Part shown: positions 48,783 to 57,603 of the stretch, piece after piece | Layout of the letters: each line of letters starts with the position of its first letter | Position numbering within the stretch: the first letter of the stretch is position 1 | DNA from: an uncultured Clostridia bacterium | Lineage (GTDB): Bacteria > Bacillota > Clostridia > Oscillospirales > Acutalibacteraceae | Length of the DNA: 64,000 nucleotides | Direction of reading: 5' to 3' | NCBI GenBank assembly: GCA_947585745.1 | Contig: CANPXF010000001.1 | Location: forward strand, 186,001-250,000 | Notes under the pieces: model-generated | The model's database searches: none | What the model was told of the DNA's origin: nothing | The model's input: only the letters and a program-made list of their open reading frames with translations | Position numbers and translations under genes: made by a program

Positions 48783-50858
48783 ATGCGTGTGAACGACGAT
48801 AAGGAAAAGCAAGCCGTTGAAAAGCGGTTTCTGAAAAAGCGCGTTGTTATCTGCATAATCATAACCCTTGTTATTTTTTCGGGCTTTGTTTGCAAGCTTT
48901 TTGTTTGGCAGATTGTCGAGGGCAGGGAATATGCCAAGCTCGCCGACACCTCAACCGCCTACACGGTAACGACCGACGCGACGCGCGGAGAAATTCTCGA
49001 CTGCAACGGAGTAGGTTTAGCCGTTAACCGAACGGGGTATCAGATTGTTTTGGATAAGCTTTATATAGACCCCGAAAAGCTCGACCAAACTATACTCTCG
49101 CTCATCAGTCTTATGGAAAAGCGCGATGAAAAATGGATAGATAATCTCCCGATAAAAATTAACTCAAACGGAGAATTTAAGTTTAAAAAGAATATGCGAA
49201 GCGAAATCAAGACGCTTAAATCCAAGGATTATCTCGACTTAAAAGCGTCTGACAACGCTAAAACCTGTATTAAACTGCTCATAGAGCGTTACGATATTGA
49301 TACTAAAAAAATTAAAAACAAAGAGGATTTGAGAAATCTGCTTTCCGTTCGTTACAATATGCAACGTATGTGGTACTCTAACACAAACCCCTATATCTTT
49401 GCTAAAGGTATAAGTCCCGATATGCTCGCTATTGTCAGCGAAAATATGCAGAGCGTAAGCGGCGTCGAGATTCAGACCTACCTCACGCGCTATAATCCCG
49501 ACGGAAAAATCGCGCCCCATATTTTAGGCGCGCTCGGAAGCATCACGCAGGAGGAATACGAGAAAAAGACCAAGCAGGGAAAGGATTACGGTTTTAACGA
49601 CAGTATCGGAAAATTCGGGCTGGAGCTTGCCTATGAGGACGAGCTTAAAGGCGTAGGCGGAGAGAGGATTGTTCAGAAAAATTCCGACGGTAAGGTGACG
49701 AAGGTTGTCGAGTCCGTAAACGCAAAGCCCGGAAACACCCTCTATCTCACGATTGACAGTAGGCTCCAGAAAGTAGCTAACGAGGCGCTTGAAACGCAGG
49801 TTAAGGCGGCGAGAGCGTTCGGAAAAGGCGAGGCATATTATAAGGGAAAAGGCCAGGGCGAGGACTGCGAAACAGGCGCCGTGGTTATGCTTGATGTGAG
49901 AGATTTTTCCGTGCTTGCCGCGTCAAGCTACCCGACCTATAATATAAATAAATACTCAAAATACGGAGACTACTATGTAAATCTTGCCGAAGACGAAAAC
50001 GCTCCTATGTATAACCGCGCGTTTGTCGGCTCATTCGCTCCGGGCTCGGTATTTAAGCCCTGCGTTGCGGCGGCGGCGCTTCAGGAAAATATAATAGACG
50101 AGGGAACATTCATAACCTGCACGAAAAATTACGACTACTATCCCACGAACCCCGTAGCCTGTATGGGTACTCACGGCTCAATCGGGCTCAGAACGGCGAT
50201 TACAAAAAGCTGTAACTACTTTTTTGCTGAAACGGGACGCAGGCTCGGAATTGACACGATGTATCTCTATGCGGAGAAATTCGGGCTCGGCGAAAAAACG
50301 GGACTTGAAATCGAGGAGAGCAACGGAACATTGGCAGGGCGCGACAGTAAAATCTGGCAGGACGGTAACACCGTTCAGGCGGCAATAGGTCAGTCCGACA
50401 ACACCTTCACGCCCGTTCAGCTTGCGACCTATACCGCGACAATCGCCAACAACGGCACCCGTCTGCGCACCCATATTGTTAAAGAAATTAAGGACTATAA
50501 AAAGACGAAAACGGTCTACAAATACGATACAAAAAATCCCGAGGCGGTGGATACATCGGGCGTTTCAAAATATAATCTCGCCGTTGTTCAAAGCTGTATG
50601 AGAAATGTTGCCGCCTCTCCCGAGGGAACGGCTTATTCCGTATTCGGAAATTACGCGACGTCCGTGGCGGCAAAAACAGGTACAGCCGAAAACGCAGGCT
50701 CCGACCATACCGTTTTTATCTGTTACGCCCCATTTGACAAACCCGAGGTAGCCGTAGCCGTGGTTTTGGAACACGGCGCTCACGGAAAATACAGTATGAA
50801 TGTCGCAAAATCGCTTTTGGACGAGTATTTTAAGAAAGACAAAAAGAAGAGCGATTGA
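48783..50858 (+). CDS. mrdA: Penicillin-binding protein 2 (elongation transpeptidase)
   Basis: Class B PBP of 691 residues: N-terminal membrane anchor (about 22-42), dimerisation/pedestal region, then the transpeptidase domain with S-V-F-K (about 424-427, active-site Ser), S-C-N, and K-T-G-T (about 636-639). Together with mreBCD it forms the lateral wall synthesis machine. Partner glycosyltransferase RodA is not in the window. Confidence 0.95.
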   Translation: MRVNDDKEKQAVEKRFLKKRVVICIIITLVIFSGFVCKLFVWQIVEGREYAKLADTSTAYTVTTDATRGEILDCNGVGLAVNRTGYQIVLDKLYIDPEKLDQTILSLISLMEKRDEKWIDNLPIKINSNGEFKFKKNMRSEIKTLKSKDYLDLKASDNAKTCIKLLIERYDIDTKKIKNKEDLRNLLSVRYNMQRMWYSNTNPYIFAKGISPDMLAIVSENMQSVSGVEIQTYLTRYNPDGKIAPHILGALGSITQEEYEKKTKQGKDYGFNDSIGKFGLELAYEDELKGVGGERIVQKNSDGKVTKVVESVNAKPGNTLYLTIDSRLQKVANEALETQVKAARAFGKGEAYYKGKGQGEDCETGAVVMLDVRDFSVLAASSYPTYNINKYSKYGDYYVNLAEDENAPMYNRAFVGSFAPGSVFKPCVAAAALQENIIDEGTFITCTKNYDYYPTNPVACMGTHGSIGLRTAITKSCNYFFAETGRRLGIDTMYLYAEKFGLGEKTGLEIEESNGTLAGRDSKIWQDGNTVQAAIGQSDNTFTPVQLATYTATIANNGTRLRTHIVKEIKDYKKTKTVYKYDTKNPEAVDTSGVSKYNLAVVQSCMRNVAASPEGTAYSVFGNYATSVAAKTGTAENAGSDHTVFICYAPFDKPEVAVAVVLEHGAHGKYSMNVAKSLLDEYFKKDKKKSD

Positions 50859-51140
50859 AATTAATTATTTAAGTTTAAAGAGTTTAAAGAAAAGCCCTCT
50901 CTGTATCAGATTAAACTGCCCAAAATTATACGGACAGCGAAAAATTACCGAGGGTTTAAGGATCATATTGATGAACGTTCTATTGACAAACTATGTGAAT
51001 ACCTGAATTGCCAACCTGCGGACATAATGGAATATGTGGAAGATTGAGCCACTGAATGAAATAGTTATTAAGGATAAAAATTCGAGCATAGAATATACTG
51101 AATATAAAATATCAAACAATATAAATTGGAGGTTTAAGTT
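50859..51140. other. Gap with degraded sequence before the toxin-antitoxin pair
   Basis: 282 bases without an intact gene. It holds the HTH remnant described separately and an AT-rich upstream region of the antitoxin gene with GGAGG at 51128-51132. No clear terminator for mrdA was found. Confidence 0.6.
50961..51047 (+). pseudogene. Remnant of an Xre/HTH_26-type regulator
   Basis: The frame from 50961 reads S-I-D-K-L-C-E-Y-L-N-C-Q-P-A-D-I-M-E-Y-V in its C-terminal half, the typical end of small Xre/Cro (HTH_26) regulators, and ends at TGA 51045-51047. The expected N-terminal helix-turn-helix is missing or frameshifted (a fragment is readable in another frame at 50920-50960), so it is a relic next to toxin-antitoxin genes. 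Confidence 0.6.
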
Positions 51141-51368
51141 ATGAGCAATAAAGAATTAGCAATTCAACTGATAAATCAAATACCCGAACACAAAATAGGA
51201 TATGCCGTTGCTTATCTGCAAGGGTTGTATGCTGATGAAACAGCAGATGATGAATTTTGCGCAAAACTTCTTGAAGATTATCAAAACAGCACAGACAAGG
51301 GAGAATTTGTAAGCTTTGAGGAAGCTGTAAAAATGTGCGGGGTAGATATAGATGAAGTACAGAATTGA
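51141..51368 (+). CDS. Antitoxin, RelB-like
   Basis: A 75-residue acidic protein with the N-terminal I-N-Q-I-P-E-H-K-I-G-Y-A-V-A-Y-L-Q-G motif shared by small RelE-partner antitoxins and an acidic C-terminus that would wrap the toxin. It has GGAGGT upstream and overlaps the toxin gene by 17 bases. The DNA-binding element is presumed to be the N-terminal part. Confidence 0.82.
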   Translation: MSNKELAIQLINQIPEHKIGYAVAYLQGLYADETADDEFCAKLLEDYQNSTDKGEFVSFEEAVKMCGVDIDEVQN

Positions 51369-51600
51369 GATTGATAAAAGGGCAATTAAATTTATATCTA
51401 AACAGCCAAAGCCACAGAGAGAGCGTATATTAAAAGCAATATATCAATTACCTGATGCAGGCGATATAAAAGCTATGAGGGGTAACGAGGGCTATTTTAG
51501 ACTTCGTGTTGGCGATTACAGGATAATTTATACAGTTAATGATAATGTTTTAATTGTCCGTGTAATTGAAGTCGGCAATCGTGGCGATATTTACAAATAG
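51352..51600 (+). CDS. RelE/ParE-family toxin
   Basis: An 82-residue basic protein with the RelE fold pattern: M-K-Y-R-I-E-I-D at the start, R-G-N-E-G-Y-F-R-L-R-V-G-D-Y-R-I-I-Y in the middle and R-G-D-I-Y-K at the end. Probably an mRNA interferase or gyrase poison of the RelE/ParE superfamily, neutralised by the upstream antitoxin. The R-x-R-x-G-D-Y-R motif favours RelE-type. Confidence 0.9.
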   Translation: MKYRIEIDKRAIKFISKQPKPQRERILKAIYQLPDAGDIKAMRGNEGYFRLRVGDYRIIYTVNDNVLIVRVIEVGNRGDIYK

Positions 51601-51695
51601 GGTGATTGGCATATAATATTCTCTTATATTGACAAAGATATTATTTTAATTGAAAAAATCGCGCCTCGTGGCGAAGTTTATAAGGGGGTTTAATT

Positions 51696-51893
51696 ATGTC
51701 ACCTATAAAAAAACAACTTTTTGATATGATTGATTGTCTGCCTGAACAGGAACAGACTTTACTTTTTGAAATTGCTAAAAGATTTGTAACTGATGATGTC
51801 GCAACGAAAGATGATATTTTAGCAATACAAACAGCACGCGAAGAATATACAAACGGTGAAACAGTTAGCCACAACGCAATTGATTGGGATTAA
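51696..51893 (+). CDS. Orphan antitoxin-like small protein
   Basis: 65 residues: N-terminal helix (M-I-D-C-L-P-E-Q-E-Q-T-L-L-F-E-I-A-K) and the tail E-E-Y-T-N-G-E-T-V-S-H-N-A-I-D-W-D, resembling small antitoxins of the RelB/Phd-like type. A GGGGG site precedes ATG. No toxin gene follows; a terminator does. It may be a solitary antitoxin or a remnant of a second module. Confidence 0.65.
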   Translation: MSPIKKQLFDMIDCLPEQEQTLLFEIAKRFVTDDVATKDDILAIQTAREEYTNGETVSHNAIDWD

Positions 51894-51916
51894 CTTACTA
51901 CCAAAATATGCACAAC

Positions 51917-51949
51917 AAGGCAAACTCTGAATATGGGTTTGCCTTTTTC
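51917..51949 (+). terminator. Terminator after the orphan antitoxin
   Basis: AAGGCAAAC (51917-51925) pairs with GTTTGCCTT (51937-51945) and continues into TTTCC. Confidence 0.85.
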
Positions 51950-52053
51950 CTTTCTTTATTGAAGCGACAAGAATTATAAATATCGCTACACATAACCGAA
52001 TAAAAAAACACCCCATACTTGCCTAAATCGCCTTATTATTTTATAGAAACAGA

Positions 52054-52100
52054 AAAACCGCCTTGTAAAATGCCTGCAAACGGCTTTACAATGCGGTTTT
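52054..52100 (-). terminator. Terminator of tRNA-Thr (likely bidirectional)
   Basis: AAAACCGCCTTGTAAA (52054-52069) with TTTACAATGCGGTTTT (52085-52100); on the minus strand it is followed by TTCTGTTTC. It lies 6 bases from the tRNA 3' end. The 51950-52053 stretch has no gene. Confidence 0.75.
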
Positions 52101-52105
52101 CTTTT

Positions 52106-52181
<76 letters not shown>

Positions 52182-52184
52182 GTT

Positions 52185-52239
52185 TATGCGGATTTCAAAA
52201 TCCGCATATTATAATAACATATTTGAATTTTAATTTCAA
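52185..52239 (-). promoter_or_regulatory. tRNA-Thr promoter and leader hairpin
   Basis: TTGAAA (52239-52234), 17-base spacer, TATTAT (52216-52211), followed by a perfect 5' leader hairpin TATGCGGATTT/AAATCCGCATA (52185-52208), 4 bases before the tRNA. Confidence 0.65.
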
Positions 52240-52285
52240 TAGTTTTTTAAATTAGTTTTCAGACAGCTTTCCTTAAGAATTTCTT

Positions 52286-52975
52286 TTAATGCTTGTATTT
52301 GTAAGTCCAGCCCGTAACTATGTTGTCCTCGTAGTTAAATTCTAACGTCTTTGCTCCCGAGCCGTAAATATACGCTGTTTTTGTTACTTTTTTTGCGTCG
52401 CCGTAAACTCGTTTAAGACGGGAGGCGAACATTCCGATTTTCGCGCCCTTGGCGGTTGCGACGTTTTTGCCCGTTACGGTTATAGATTCGACTCTTTCTA
52501 CATCATTTTTTATGTAGGTTACAATTGTAAAATCCTCGTATTCGTACTCCTGTCTGTTATTTGAAAGCGTGCTTGCAGAGTTGTCCTCTCCGATTGATTC
52601 AAAGACGTCGTCAATTTTTTCGTTAAGCTTTATAGTTTCTCCGTCATATACAAAGGTTAAATCCTCCGATGAAAAACTGCCCTTGACGGTTGTTACGACA
52701 ACTCGTGTGTTCGGCTTTGTTTTGCCCTGCGTCGGGGGCATAGTTGTGGGTTTTGTTTTCTTTTTCTTTTCCTTTTTTTCAGTTGGTTTGGTTTTTTTGG
52801 GAGGTGCTATCGTTTGTGACGCGATTACCTTAACGTCGCTTGTGGTTTCGGTAGACGCCTTCTTGGTTTCGGTTTTGGGTTTATATTCAGTTACGGTGGT
52901 TTCAGTTGCGGGACGCGCGCAGGAGGTCAGAAACACCGCCAATACTATAAGAAAAAATACCGCTGTTTTTTTCAT
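52286..52975 (-). CDS. Lipoprotein of unknown function
   Basis: 229 residues: signal and lipobox L-T-S-C (Cys at about 19), a long Thr/Lys/Pro-rich, low-complexity linker (about 22-100), then a C-terminal domain of about 130 residues with two similar halves around Y-E-Y-E-D and T-A-Y-I-Y-G, like SmpA/OmlA or BLIP-type beta repeats. Probably a surface-exposed binding protein; no function is recognised. It has its own promoter. Confidence 0.78.
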   Translation of the reverse strand: MKKTAVFFLIVLAVFLTSCARPATETTVTEYKPKTETKKASTETTSDVKVIASQTIAPPKKTKPTEKKEKKKKTKPTTMPPTQGKTKPNTRVVVTTVKGSFSSEDLTFVYDGETIKLNEKIDDVFESIGEDNSASTLSNNRQEYEYEDFTIVTYIKNDVERVESITVTGKNVATAKGAKIGMFASRLKRVYGDAKKVTKTAYIYGSGAKTLEFNYEDNIVTGWTYKYKH

Positions 52976-53013
52976 AATTTTTCTCCTAAAGGTTTTATAT
53001 TTATCTGAAAATT

Positions 53014-53042
53014 ATTATACCACATACTTCCGTTTTTAACAA
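53014..53042 (-). promoter_or_regulatory. Promoter of the lipoprotein gene
   Basis: On the minus strand TTGTTA (53042-53037), 17-base spacer, TATAAT (53019-53014), about 38 bases upstream of the start at 52975. Confidence 0.75.
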
Positions 53043-53084
53043 TATTTTTATATTTCGCAATCACGGACTATTTTATCCAAAATC

Positions 53085-53113
53085 TTGAAAACGAAAGATT
53101 AAAATAGTATAAT
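53085..53113 (+). promoter_or_regulatory. Promoter of the HAD phosphatase operon
   Basis: TTGAAA (53085-53090), 17-base spacer, TATAAT (53108-53113), 18 bases before ATG 53132. Confidence 0.75.
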
Positions 53114-53131
53114 TAATTTGAAGGTGGTATT

Positions 53132-53863
53132 ATGATTAGGAACATATTTTTTGACCTTGATGGAACTATGCTCCCGATGAATCAGGAACAATTTGTAAAG
53201 GTATATTTTACAGAGCTTGCCAAGCGCTTCTGCCCCAAGCTTAAAACAGAAAGCGAAAAGCTTATTAAGGCGGTTTGGAAGTCGACCGAGGCTATGGTAA
53301 AAAACGACGGAAAAGAGCCTAACGTCAACGCGTTTTGGAAAACCTTTTCTAAATTACTCGGAAAAGAAGTTTTAAAATACACAAAGGATTTTGACGATTT
53401 TTATAACCGAGAGTTTTCAGAATGCAAGTCCGTTTGCAAATATAATCCCAACGTTCCCGAAATTATGAGGGTTCTCAAAAACAAGGGGTACAGACTTATC
53501 GCGGCGACTAATCCGCTTTTTCCCGCGGTTGCCATAAACAACCGCATCAAATGGGCGGGACTTGACCCAAAAGCTTTTGATTTGATTACTACATATGAAA
53601 ATTTTACTACCTGCAAGCCTAATCCGAGATATTTTACGGAAATTATGGAAAAAATAAACGCAAAGCCCGATGAATGTCTTATGGTCGGCAACGATGTTGA
53701 CGAGGATATTCTCGCGAGCGAAAAGGCGGGAATTAAGAGCTATCTTATAACGGACTGCCTAATTAACCGCGGTGAGGCTGATATTTCAGGGTTTGAAAAC
53801 GGAGGTATGCGCGACTTCTTAATCTACGCGCGTATGCTTCCCGATGTAAAACAGGAGTTATAA
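53132..53863 (+). CDS. HAD-superfamily hydrolase
   Basis: 243 residues with motif I F-F-D-L-D-G-T-M (residues 6-13, catalytic Asp pair), cap domain (about 20-100), motif II A-A-T-N-P, and the motif III/IV G-N-D-V-D-E-D. Likely a small-molecule phosphatase (HAD subfamily I); the substrate is unknown. It stops directly at the next start (TAA-ATG) so the two are co-translated. Confidence 0.9.
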   Translation: MIRNIFFDLDGTMLPMNQEQFVKVYFTELAKRFCPKLKTESEKLIKAVWKSTEAMVKNDGKEPNVNAFWKTFSKLLGKEVLKYTKDFDDFYNREFSECKSVCKYNPNVPEIMRVLKNKGYRLIAATNPLFPAVAINNRIKWAGLDPKAFDLITTYENFTTCKPNPRYFTEIMEKINAKPDECLMVGNDVDEDILASEKAGIKSYLITDCLINRGEADISGFENGGMRDFLIYARMLPDVKQEL

Positions 53864-54301
53864 ATGTGGAATTTAATTAAGAGATACCTCGGCTTCGGCA
53901 TAGTTATCGCGTTCATTTATCTTGTTATGCCGATTTTCTTTCAGGGAGAAAATTATCGGTACGACGCTATCGAGTATCAATTCGTTTTCCCCGCGACGGC
54001 ATTGCTTTCGGGGCTTGCGTTTTCGTGGAAAAGGGGAGTTGACTTTACCTTTCCGCTTATCGCGCCGATAATTTATATAGCGAGCGTGCTGATTTACAGC
54101 CATTACTACCACTGGGCGATTTATGTTTTTATTTATTTAATTGTCGGAATGCTCGGCTGTTTTATCGGCGATATGGTCTATAAAAACAACCTCGAAGAAA
54201 AAGAACGTAAACAGCGGGAGAAAAAGCTTGAAAACGACAGCTATGAAATAAAAATCAGCAACATAACAGTAGAAAAAAAGGGCGAAAATCCCGAAAAATA
54301 A
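53864..54301 (+). CDS. Small membrane protein
   Basis: 145 residues with four hydrophobic segments (about 9-27, 41-57, 65-82, 85-103) and a charged, coiled C-terminal tail rich in Lys and Glu. No family recognised. It follows the HAD gene without a gap and precedes the beta-helix gene by 18 bases, likely in one operon. Confidence 0.75.
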   Translation: MWNLIKRYLGFGIVIAFIYLVMPIFFQGENYRYDAIEYQFVFPATALLSGLAFSWKRGVDFTFPLIAPIIYIASVLIYSHYYHWAIYVFIYLIVGMLGCFIGDMVYKNNLEEKERKQREKKLENDSYEIKISNITVEKKGENPEK

Positions 54302-54319
54302 ATAGAAAGGGAGATTTTT

Positions 54320-55522
54320 ATGAAGGCTAAAAGGATTACCGCGATTGCAATTTCGGCGCTTATGTTTATCTCCGCCGTGTCAATCGACGCGATTGCAAAG
54401 GAAAGCAAGGATGTTTTAAACGAGTACGGAAACCGAGTTTGCGGTACGCTTCAAAAAGACGGAAGTATTCTTTTTAAACCCACTCCCGGCGACGCTAAAG
54501 CGACGGGAAACGACCTTTACTATCTTTTGAGCGGAGATAAGAAAAAGACAATTGTCCTCCCCAAGAAAAAGATAAAAATTGAACGCGTGCTTTATCCCGG
54601 AAACAACACCACCTTAATCGCGACGGGCGCGACGATTATTCAGACTCAAAAGGATAAAACCCTCATAATTAACGACTGCGATAAAACTGACTACAAATCG
54701 CTCCAAAATGTCACAATCAAAGGCGGTAAATGGCATATTAACGGAAACAAAACCAATAAACGCCCGACCTCGACCTTCCGCTTTGCTCACGCGAAAAACA
54801 TCAAGCTTCAAAAATGCACGATTGACACCAACTACATAAGCCACGCCGTGGAGCTTATCGCCTGCAAAAACGTGACGATAGACGGCTGTAAAATTTTAGC
54901 GTCGGGAAAAACCAAATCGACCTCGCTCGAGGAGGCGGTTCAGATTGATATTGCAAGCAAGGCGACCGCTCCGTCCTGCGCGAAATTCGGTAAAAAATAC
55001 GTTAAAGGGCAGACCTGCAAAAATATCACGATAAAAAACAGCACAATCAGAGGAAGCAGGGGCGTCTGCGCGAACAGAACCGATACCGAAGGCGGAAAAT
55101 GGCTTAAAAAGCACCATTCCGACATCACCCTCACGGGAAACACCATTACGGGTATGACCTCGGAAGCGGTTGCGCTCCATAATACCGCGGGTATTTCCGT
55201 AAAAAATAACAAAATCACATCTAAAGGCAAGCGCACAAGCACGGTTTACACAATCGGTCTTAATATCGCAAGCTTTGGAAGCACAAAAGCAATCGCCAAG
55301 AAAAAGATAACGGTCAGCAACAACACCATTAAGGGCGGTCGTCAGGCGGTTCATATTGTTACCTACAGAAACACCGCTTCGGGCGCGTACGGAAGCCACA
55401 AATTCGGTACGGTTACAATAAAAAACAACAAGCTTTACGCAAAAAAGGGTAAAGGCAACTGCATTTTAACAAAACAATGCAAAAAAGTCATAAAAAGCAA
55501 AAACAAGCTCCACAAATGGTAA
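54320..55522 (+). CDS. Secreted right-handed beta-helix protein
   Basis: 400 residues with a classical signal peptide (cleavage near A-I-A-K, about 22-26) and, from about 95 on, successive coils of the N-x-T-I-x-G/N-V-T-I pattern, typical of pectate-lyase-like right-handed beta helices (for example N-V-T-I-D-G-C-K-I, N-I-T-I-K-N-S-T-I). No catalytic site was recognised. It may be a polysaccharide-active or surface adhesin. Strongly Lys-rich and repetitive. The 55523+ repeats begin 3-20 bases after the stop. Confidence 0.85.
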   Translation: MKAKRITAIAISALMFISAVSIDAIAKESKDVLNEYGNRVCGTLQKDGSILFKPTPGDAKATGNDLYYLLSGDKKKTIVLPKKKIKIERVLYPGNNTTLIATGATIIQTQKDKTLIINDCDKTDYKSLQNVTIKGGKWHINGNKTNKRPTSTFRFAHAKNIKLQKCTIDTNYISHAVELIACKNVTIDGCKILASGKTKSTSLEEAVQIDIASKATAPSCAKFGKKYVKGQTCKNITIKNSTIRGSRGVCANRTDTEGGKWLKKHHSDITLTGNTITGMTSEAVALHNTAGISVKNNKITSKGKRTSTVYTIGLNIASFGSTKAIAKKKITVSNNTIKGGRQAVHIVTYRNTASGAYGSHKFGTVTIKNNKLYAKKGKGNCILTKQCKKVIKSKNKLHKW

Positions 55523-55930
55523 TTTTATATCTCCACGTCAGACATTGCAGTCCCTCTCGGATAATTCATATCCCCCATACAGTTGTGCCTCTGTCTTGTT
55601 TTGGATATTGAGGACAGGTTCTGCTGTAGACTTTTTAGCTTTTCCTCGTCAGATATTGCAGTCCCTCTCGGACAACTCATCTCCCCCAAACCGTTCTTCC
55701 TCTATTTTGATTTGGATAGGGAGGACAGGTTCTGCTGTAGACTTTTTAGAAACTTTTCCGTTCTATCTTTTTTGAATAGGAATTTAAAGTTTACCCATAA
55801 ATCTAATTCTTAATTCTTAATTTTTAATTCTTAATTCTTCACCCGTGCAGTCCCTCTCGAACAATTCATCTCCCCCATACAGTTGTGCCGCTGTCTTGTT
55901 TTGGATAGGGAGGATAGGTTCTGCTATAGA
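55523..55930 (+). repeat. Dispersed repeat array, three forward units
   Basis: Cores at 55547-55624, 55658-55735 and 55847-55924; an AT-rich module and TTAATTC tract occupy 55740-55845. A hairpin, AAAGGAAACGTATGATA with its partner near TATCAAACGTTTCCTTT (55938-55988), follows the third unit and may act as a terminator. Confidence 0.87.
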
Positions 55931-55937
55931 CTAATGA

Positions 55938-55988
55938 AAAAGGAAACGTATGATAAGAAATTATTAATCCTATCAAACGTTTCCTTTA
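55938..55988 (+). terminator. Hairpin after the first repeat array
   Basis: A stem of about 17 bp with an 11-base loop and few mismatches, followed by ATATTTAAG. Likely terminator for the beta-helix operon, similar in position to 7411-7450. Confidence 0.55.
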
Positions 55989-56035
55989 TATTTAAGTTAA
56001 AAACATAGCAAAAGTTTTTTACATCCCAATTCTTA

Positions 56036-56510
56036 ATTTTTATATCTCCACGTCAGACATTTCAGCTTCTATCTGACATTTCATATCCCCCATACAATTG
56101 TGCCTCTATCTCACTTTGGATAGGGAGGACAGGTTCTGCTATAGACTTTTTAGCTTTTCCACGTCAGACATTGCAGTCCCTATCGGACAATTCATATCCC
56201 CTATACGTTTCTGCCTCTGTCTTGTTTTGGATAGTAAGGACAGGTTCTGCGAAAAATCCTTATATATAAGTTTTCTCCCTATCTAACTTTAGATAGGGAG
56301 ATTTTTATATATCTTCGTCATAGATGCAGTCCCTCTCTGAAGAACATATCCCCCATACAATTGTGCCTCTATCTCACTTTGGATAGGGAGGACAGGTTCT
56401 GCTATAGACTTTTTACTTTTAGAAAACCTTTCCTCTAAATCCGATTTGAAAAGGAAATAAAAGCTTATCTTTAAATCCAATTCTTAATTTTTAATTTTTA
56501 ATTCATAATT
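56036..56510 (+). repeat. Dispersed repeat array, three forward units
   Basis: Cores at 56062-56139 (type II, TCAGCTTC start), 56173-56250 and 56326-56402; a CTCC..GGAG hairpin (56275-56306) lies between units two and three; an AT-rich module and TTAATT tract fill 56410-56510. Confidence 0.87.
56275..56306 (+). terminator. Terminator-like hairpin within the array
   Basis: CTCCCTATCTAA (56275-56286) pairs with TTAGATAGGGAG (56289-56300), followed by ATTTTTATAT. Confidence 0.55.
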
Positions 56511-56582
56511 CAACCCCCATACGTTTGCCTCTTTATCCCAAGTGAGATAGAGGAAGAAACGTATGGGGGAAATGAATTTTAA
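56511..56582. repeat. Head-to-head half units forming a large dyad
   Basis: CCCCCATACGTTT (56514-56526) and AAACGTATGGGGG (56557-56569) are perfect 13-base arms; inside, CCTCTTTATC and GATAGAGG form a second stem. The left half is a forward half-unit and the right half a reverse half-unit of the dispersed family, fused in the middle. It lies just past the 3' end of the Yip1-like gene and could end its leftward transcript. Confidence 0.8.
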
Positions 56583-56590
56583 ATATGTAA

Positions 56591-57493
56591 TTATCCTATA
56601 GTGTCAATCAGCGAGTAAGCAACTCTTGAGAATAAAATCGGAGAAATAACAATCATTGCCGCAACAGCCGCCGCAACGGTCACGCAAATTAACATCAAGA
56701 AGAACGACCAAAGCGGTTTCTTTCCGCCCAATACCCTGCTTACTCCCGCAAAGATAAGCATAACTACCGCATATTGTCCGAGAGAAAATACAGTATTGAT
56801 AATTGATGTGAGCGCTCCGCCCGTAACTATATTAAACACGAGGAACATCATAATTGGGAGCTGTGACGAGGTTACAAGATTGGCGCTTGAGAGAAAATGT
56901 CCGTCGCCGTTGTGGAATTTTATAAACGCCCTGACGCCGATAATCATTGCGAACATCAAAGCCGTTTCTACAGCTAATTTTATAAAGAATATTTCACCCG
57001 AGCCGAAGCTTGTTGTATCGGTAAATATTTTTCCGATTTGGTTTGTAACTTTTCCTTGTGAATTAAATGAAACCGTCGCGCTGATTGCGCTTAAAAGCAC
57101 ATACGCGGGAAGAAGAATACCCCACACAGGGAGCTTTTCCTCATATTGAGAGGCAACAGCGTCAACAACGTTTTTCGAGAAAAAGTTTCTTATAATTTTC
57201 CATATCTGTCCTGCCGTCAGCGCGAATTTTGACGGCTGAGCCTGCGTATCTGTATTCTGCGCGGGACTTTTTTGCTCGTTTTGCCCGTTATCAGATTTTT
57301 CGCCGTCTGTTTTTATTTCGGCGGTTGTGTTTTCTGTAGCAACATTTTCGGGCTTTTGTTCGGAAGAAACACTTTGCTCCGAATTGTTGTTTACGGGATT
57401 TTCCTCATTAACAGGAGGTTTTTCCACGACCGGATTTGTGTTTTCCGTTTCCTGCTGATTAATCTTGGGTATTTTATTTTCTGAGTTTTCCAT
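56591..57493 (-). CDS. Yip1-like integral membrane protein
   Basis: 300 residues: a disordered Asn/Gln/Pro/Glu-rich N-terminal third (about 1-95), then about six membrane segments (105-300) resembling Yip1/YIPF family proteins. Function unknown. ATG 57493 follows GGGAGGT; the upstream ATG 57499 is too close to it. It ends next to the large inverted repeat dyad. Confidence 0.72.
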   Translation of the reverse strand: MENSENKIPKINQQETENTNPVVEKPPVNEENPVNNNSEQSVSSEQKPENVATENTTAEIKTDGEKSDNGQNEQKSPAQNTDTQAQPSKFALTAGQIWKIIRNFFSKNVVDAVASQYEEKLPVWGILLPAYVLLSAISATVSFNSQGKVTNQIGKIFTDTTSFGSGEIFFIKLAVETALMFAMIIGVRAFIKFHNGDGHFLSSANLVTSSQLPIMMFLVFNIVTGGALTSIINTVFSLGQYAVVMLIFAGVSRVLGGKKPLWSFFLMLICVTVAAAVAAMIVISPILFSRVAYSLIDTIG

Positions 57494-57603
57494 ATACATA
57501 CCTCCCAATCTAAAGATATTCTAACATTATAAAAAAATATTACAATATAATTCGCCGTATTTTCAGAAGATTTTCAAAAAACCGTCACCAAAGCGCTCAA
57601 AGC

